DNA of 64,000 bases, taken from contig NZ_QDAH01000002.1 of the NCBI RefSeq assembly GCF_003075415.1, forward strand, positions 62,001 to 126,000, written 5' to 3'. Origin of the DNA: Microvirga sp. KLBC 81 (GTDB taxonomy: Bacteria; Pseudomonadota; Alphaproteobacteria; Rhizobiales; Beijerinckiaceae). Both the position numbers and the translations under genes were made by a program. A model generated the notes under the pieces. It ran no database searches, had not been told where the DNA came from, and worked only from the letters and a program-made list of their open reading frames with translations. This document shows, one piece after another, positions 62,104 to 64,000 of the stretch; the first letter of the stretch is position 1, and each line of letters opens with the position of its first letter.

Positions 62104-62432
62104 GATTTCTCCTTGAATCAGAGATTACCCAAGGGCACCCAAGACGGCGAAAAAATGGCTTCGGGCCGGGAGACGAAAGCCATGTCGGGGGGTGCGACAA
62201 TCGATGCTTCCAACGCCTGCCCGAACCATCGACCCCTCGTCCCTGATACTGGTTAGTGGCCCGTCTCGAACAACGGCGAAACGCTGCATTGGATCCAGGG
62301 GGAGGGTCTCTGAATGCGCGCTGGCGAAGTGCAGATGCTTGGCAGGAACCGCCCCCCGCATCTGGCGTTGCCCTGATAACGCCGAGCCTTGCTGCTCGCC
62401 CTGAAAACCCATGCTTTCCAAAGAGGCTTGAG
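62104..62432. other. Intergenic region between GH2 and small membrane protein genes
   Basis: 329 bp between divergent genes; both promoters should be here. No protein-like frame, tRNA or strong hairpin. The frame 62256-62723 is the next gene extended upstream without a ribosome site. Confidence 0.45.
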
Positions 62433-62723
62433 ATGGCTCAACAAATTCCAGACGATCGTGCCCGCCAGGGTGCCTCCGGCCGCCCGGTTCTGGGCGTCTT
62501 GCTCGGCTCGCTCCTGCTGCTCGCCGTCGCCGTGGGCGGATATCTGATTTGGGCAGGCGCGCAATCGCCCGATGATCCCGGTACGGACGCCGCTCGTTCG
62601 GCCACAACCGGTTCGACCACCGGCTCTTCTGATGCCAACCCCACAAACCGGATCACGCCTGCAAACCCGGCTTATCCCGTGCCGGAGGCCAAGCCCTCGG
62701 CCAACGAGCCGGCGCAGCGGTAA
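62433..62723 (+). CDS. Single-pass membrane protein, unknown
   Basis: 96 aa. A hydrophilic start MAQQIPDDRARQGASGRP is followed by one membrane segment (VLGVLLGSLLLLAVAVGGYLIW, about residues 20-41) and a Thr/Ser/Asn/Pro-rich periplasmic tail. Start 62433 has AAGAGG 8 bp upstream. No family recognised; terminator follows. Divergent from the GH2 gene. Confidence 0.62.
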   Translation: MAQQIPDDRARQGASGRPVLGVLLGSLLLLAVAVGGYLIWAGAQSPDDPGTDAARSATTGSTTGSSDANPTNRITPANPAYPVPEAKPSANEPAQR

Positions 62724-62741
62724 AGGACAACATTCTTCGAG

Positions 62742-62777
62742 AAAGCCTGGATGGCACCCGGTCACCCAGGCTTTTTT
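62742..62777 (+). terminator. Intrinsic terminator
   Basis: 9-bp stem AAAGCCTGG/CCAGGCTTT with a 15-nt loop, then TTTTTTG. Ends the small membrane protein gene. Confidence 0.88.
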
Positions 62778-62864
62778 GTTGCGCTTCGGCTGCCCGGCGG
62801 CGAGTTTTCGCCTTATTGATTCGCAAGTAACCAGCCCGCAAGGGAATGCGATAGGGCAGACTGA

Positions 62865-64000
62865 ATGACAGGGATTGGACTGAAGCGGCTCTTTTCCGCC
62901 GTGATCATGGCGTGCGGCCTGACCACGGGAGGCCTGGCTCTGGCCCAGCAGGCGCAAACGCCACCCCGGGCTCAACCCCAGGCTCAAGCCCCTGCCGCAC
63001 CTCAGGCCCCCGCGCCTCAGCAACCGGCGCCGCCTCCGGCCGCAGCCCCTGATGCGCCCGCAGCAAGCGTCTCGGCTGAAACGAAAGCGGCCCGTGCCAA
63101 GCTCGATGGCTTCAAGGCGGATCTCGACCAGAAGGAGCTGGCGCTCCAGGGGCGCGTGCTGTCCGATGCGGAGCTGCAGAACCTGCGCCAGCAGATCGAG
63201 CCGATCATCTCCGACATCCGCACCGTCATCGACGAGCAGGCACCGAGGCTCGAGGCAAGCCGTCAGCGCCTCTCCCAGCTCGGGCCGAAGCCTGCCAGTG
63301 GCCAGCCCGAGGAAAGCGCCGATGTCGCCAGGGATCGCGCCGACCGTGAGGCCGCCGTTGCGGAGCTCGATGAAACCCAACGTCTCGGGCGCGCGCTTCT
63401 GGTCCAGGCCGAGCAGCTCAGTGCTCAGATCGGCGACTTGCGCCGCGCCGGGTTCGCGCGCGCCCTCTTCGAACAGAGTGATGGCCTCCTCAGCCCCAAC
63501 CTCTGGATGAACGTGATCCAGGCGATCCCGCGGGAGCTCAGAGCTCAGCGGATCGTGCTGTCCGACGCCTTCGACCAATTGCGGCGCAATGCGACCCTCG
63601 GCGTCCTTTTCTTCCTTGGACTGGCCATCGGCGCTGCCGTCGCGCTTTATATTGGCCGTCGTTCGATCGCCCCGCGTCTCGTCCGGCGCGATCCGGCGGT
63701 CACGGATCCTTTACGTCGGAGCCGCCTGATGGCTGCCGTCGGCGTTCTCGTGCTGGGCGCAGGTCCCGCCATTGCCGGAAGCTGGATCGTCTGGGTGGCC
63801 TTCGACTCTGCGGACATCGTCCCGCCGCGTCTGGAGCAGGTGGTGAGATCGCTGCTCGGCGGCCTCGCCTTCATTGCCTTCGTGCGTGCGCTCATCGATG
63901 CGATCCTTGCGCCGGATCATCCGTCGTGGCGCCTCATCCCGGTCCGGGACGCTTCCGCTGCGCGCATCATGCGCTTCTCCGTCACGCTCGCCACCGTCAT
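62865..64000 (+). CDS. DUF3772-type mechanosensitive ion channel (3' end outside window)
   Basis: At least 378 codons, open to the right edge. Signal peptide (cleavage near ALAQQ, about residue 28), a Pro/Ala/Gln-rich linker (about 28-62), then a helical periplasmic DUF3772 domain (about 65-200) with DEQAPRLEASRQRLSQLGP, and the first membrane segments (ATLGVLFFLGLAIGAAVALY near 248; about 290; about 330). The MscS pore domain would lie beyond the edge. Such channels release solutes on hypo-osmotic shock. Start ATG at 62865 has only a weak ribosome site. Confidence 0.85.
   Translation, partial: MTGIGLKRLFSAVIMACGLTTGGLALAQQAQTPPRAQPQAQAPAAPQAPAPQQPAPPPAAAPDAPAASVSAETKAARAKLDGFKADLDQKELALQGRVLSDAELQNLRQQIEPIISDIRTVIDEQAPRLEASRQRLSQLGPKPASGQPEESADVARDRADREAAVAELDETQRLGRALLVQAEQLSAQIGDLRRAGFARALFEQSDGLLSPNLWMNVIQAIPRELRAQRIVLSDAFDQLRRNATLGVLFFLGLAIGAAVALYIGRRSIAPRLVRRDPAVTDPLRRSRLMAAVGVLVLGAGPAIAGSWIVWVAFDSADIVPPRLEQVVRSLLGGLAFIAFVRALIDAILAPDHPSWRLIPVRDASAARIMRFSVTLATV

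Overview
The window is GC-rich, gene-dense chromosomal DNA of an alphaproteobacterium, most likely order Hyphomicrobiales and probably a Methylobacteriaceae-type organism such as Microvirga. This is inference from gene content: aerobic cobaltochelatase cobS/cobT, the helicase / S4 protein / 7Fe ferredoxin / CarD / sigma-32 neighbourhood, hopanoid and C30-carotenoid gene relics, and three families of short palindromic intergenic repeats. No ribosomal RNA, transposase, phage gene or CRISPR array was found.

Layout. 1-9.2 kb: an ABC importer (left edge), a secreted unknown protein, a CobW-type metal GTPase with a drug/metabolite exporter, a D,D-carboxypeptidase, a NUDIX/LOG pair, a thiolase and BolA. 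9.3-18.2 kb: a J-domain protein, cobS and cobT separated by a 123-bp palindromic repeat, a secreted phytase-like esterase, and a four-gene cluster of circularly permuted ATP-grasp, alpha-E, transglutaminase and Anbu proteasome-like peptidase. 18.3-26.5 kb: housekeeping genes (queuosine precursor transporter, L28, DUF3108, Suv3-like helicase, S4 protein, fdxA, carD, rpoH) with clear intrinsic terminators. 26.6-31 kb: an M48 lipoprotein protease, a secreted nuclease-like protein, several small unknown genes, a multiply broken pseudogene and tRNA-Arg(CCU). 31-38 kb: an iron/siderophore module (TonB-dependent receptor, RhtX-type transporter, FhuF reductase, unknown Cys/His protein, exbB-exbD-tonB). 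38-48.7 kb: DUF1206, alanine dehydrogenase, DUF1275, a GH3 beta-glucosidase, a hybrid histidine kinase whose ATPase part looks dead, a glutamine-amidotransferase/amidoligase pair and a MATE exporter. 48.7-52.5 kb: a gene graveyard with remnants of two CrtI/CrtN-type desaturases, a DUF2141 protein, hpnD, hpnE and ispH, joined by deletions and carrying nonsense codons. 52.8-64 kb: RlpA, small unknown genes, a PHA-granule family protein, and a polysaccharide-type cluster (glycosyltransferase, UDP-galactopyranose mutase, a GH1-RmlD fusion, convergent GH2), ending in a DUF3772 mechanosensitive channel cut by the right edge.

The strongest observations are the decayed squalene/C30-carotenoid/hopanoid locus with its hpnE-ispH junction; the peptide-ligase-plus-proteasome cluster (ATP-grasp, alpha-E, transglutaminase, Anbu) together with a second amidoligase operon 28 kb away; the hybrid kinase lacking recognisable ATP-binding boxes; and the GH1-RmlD fusion enzyme.
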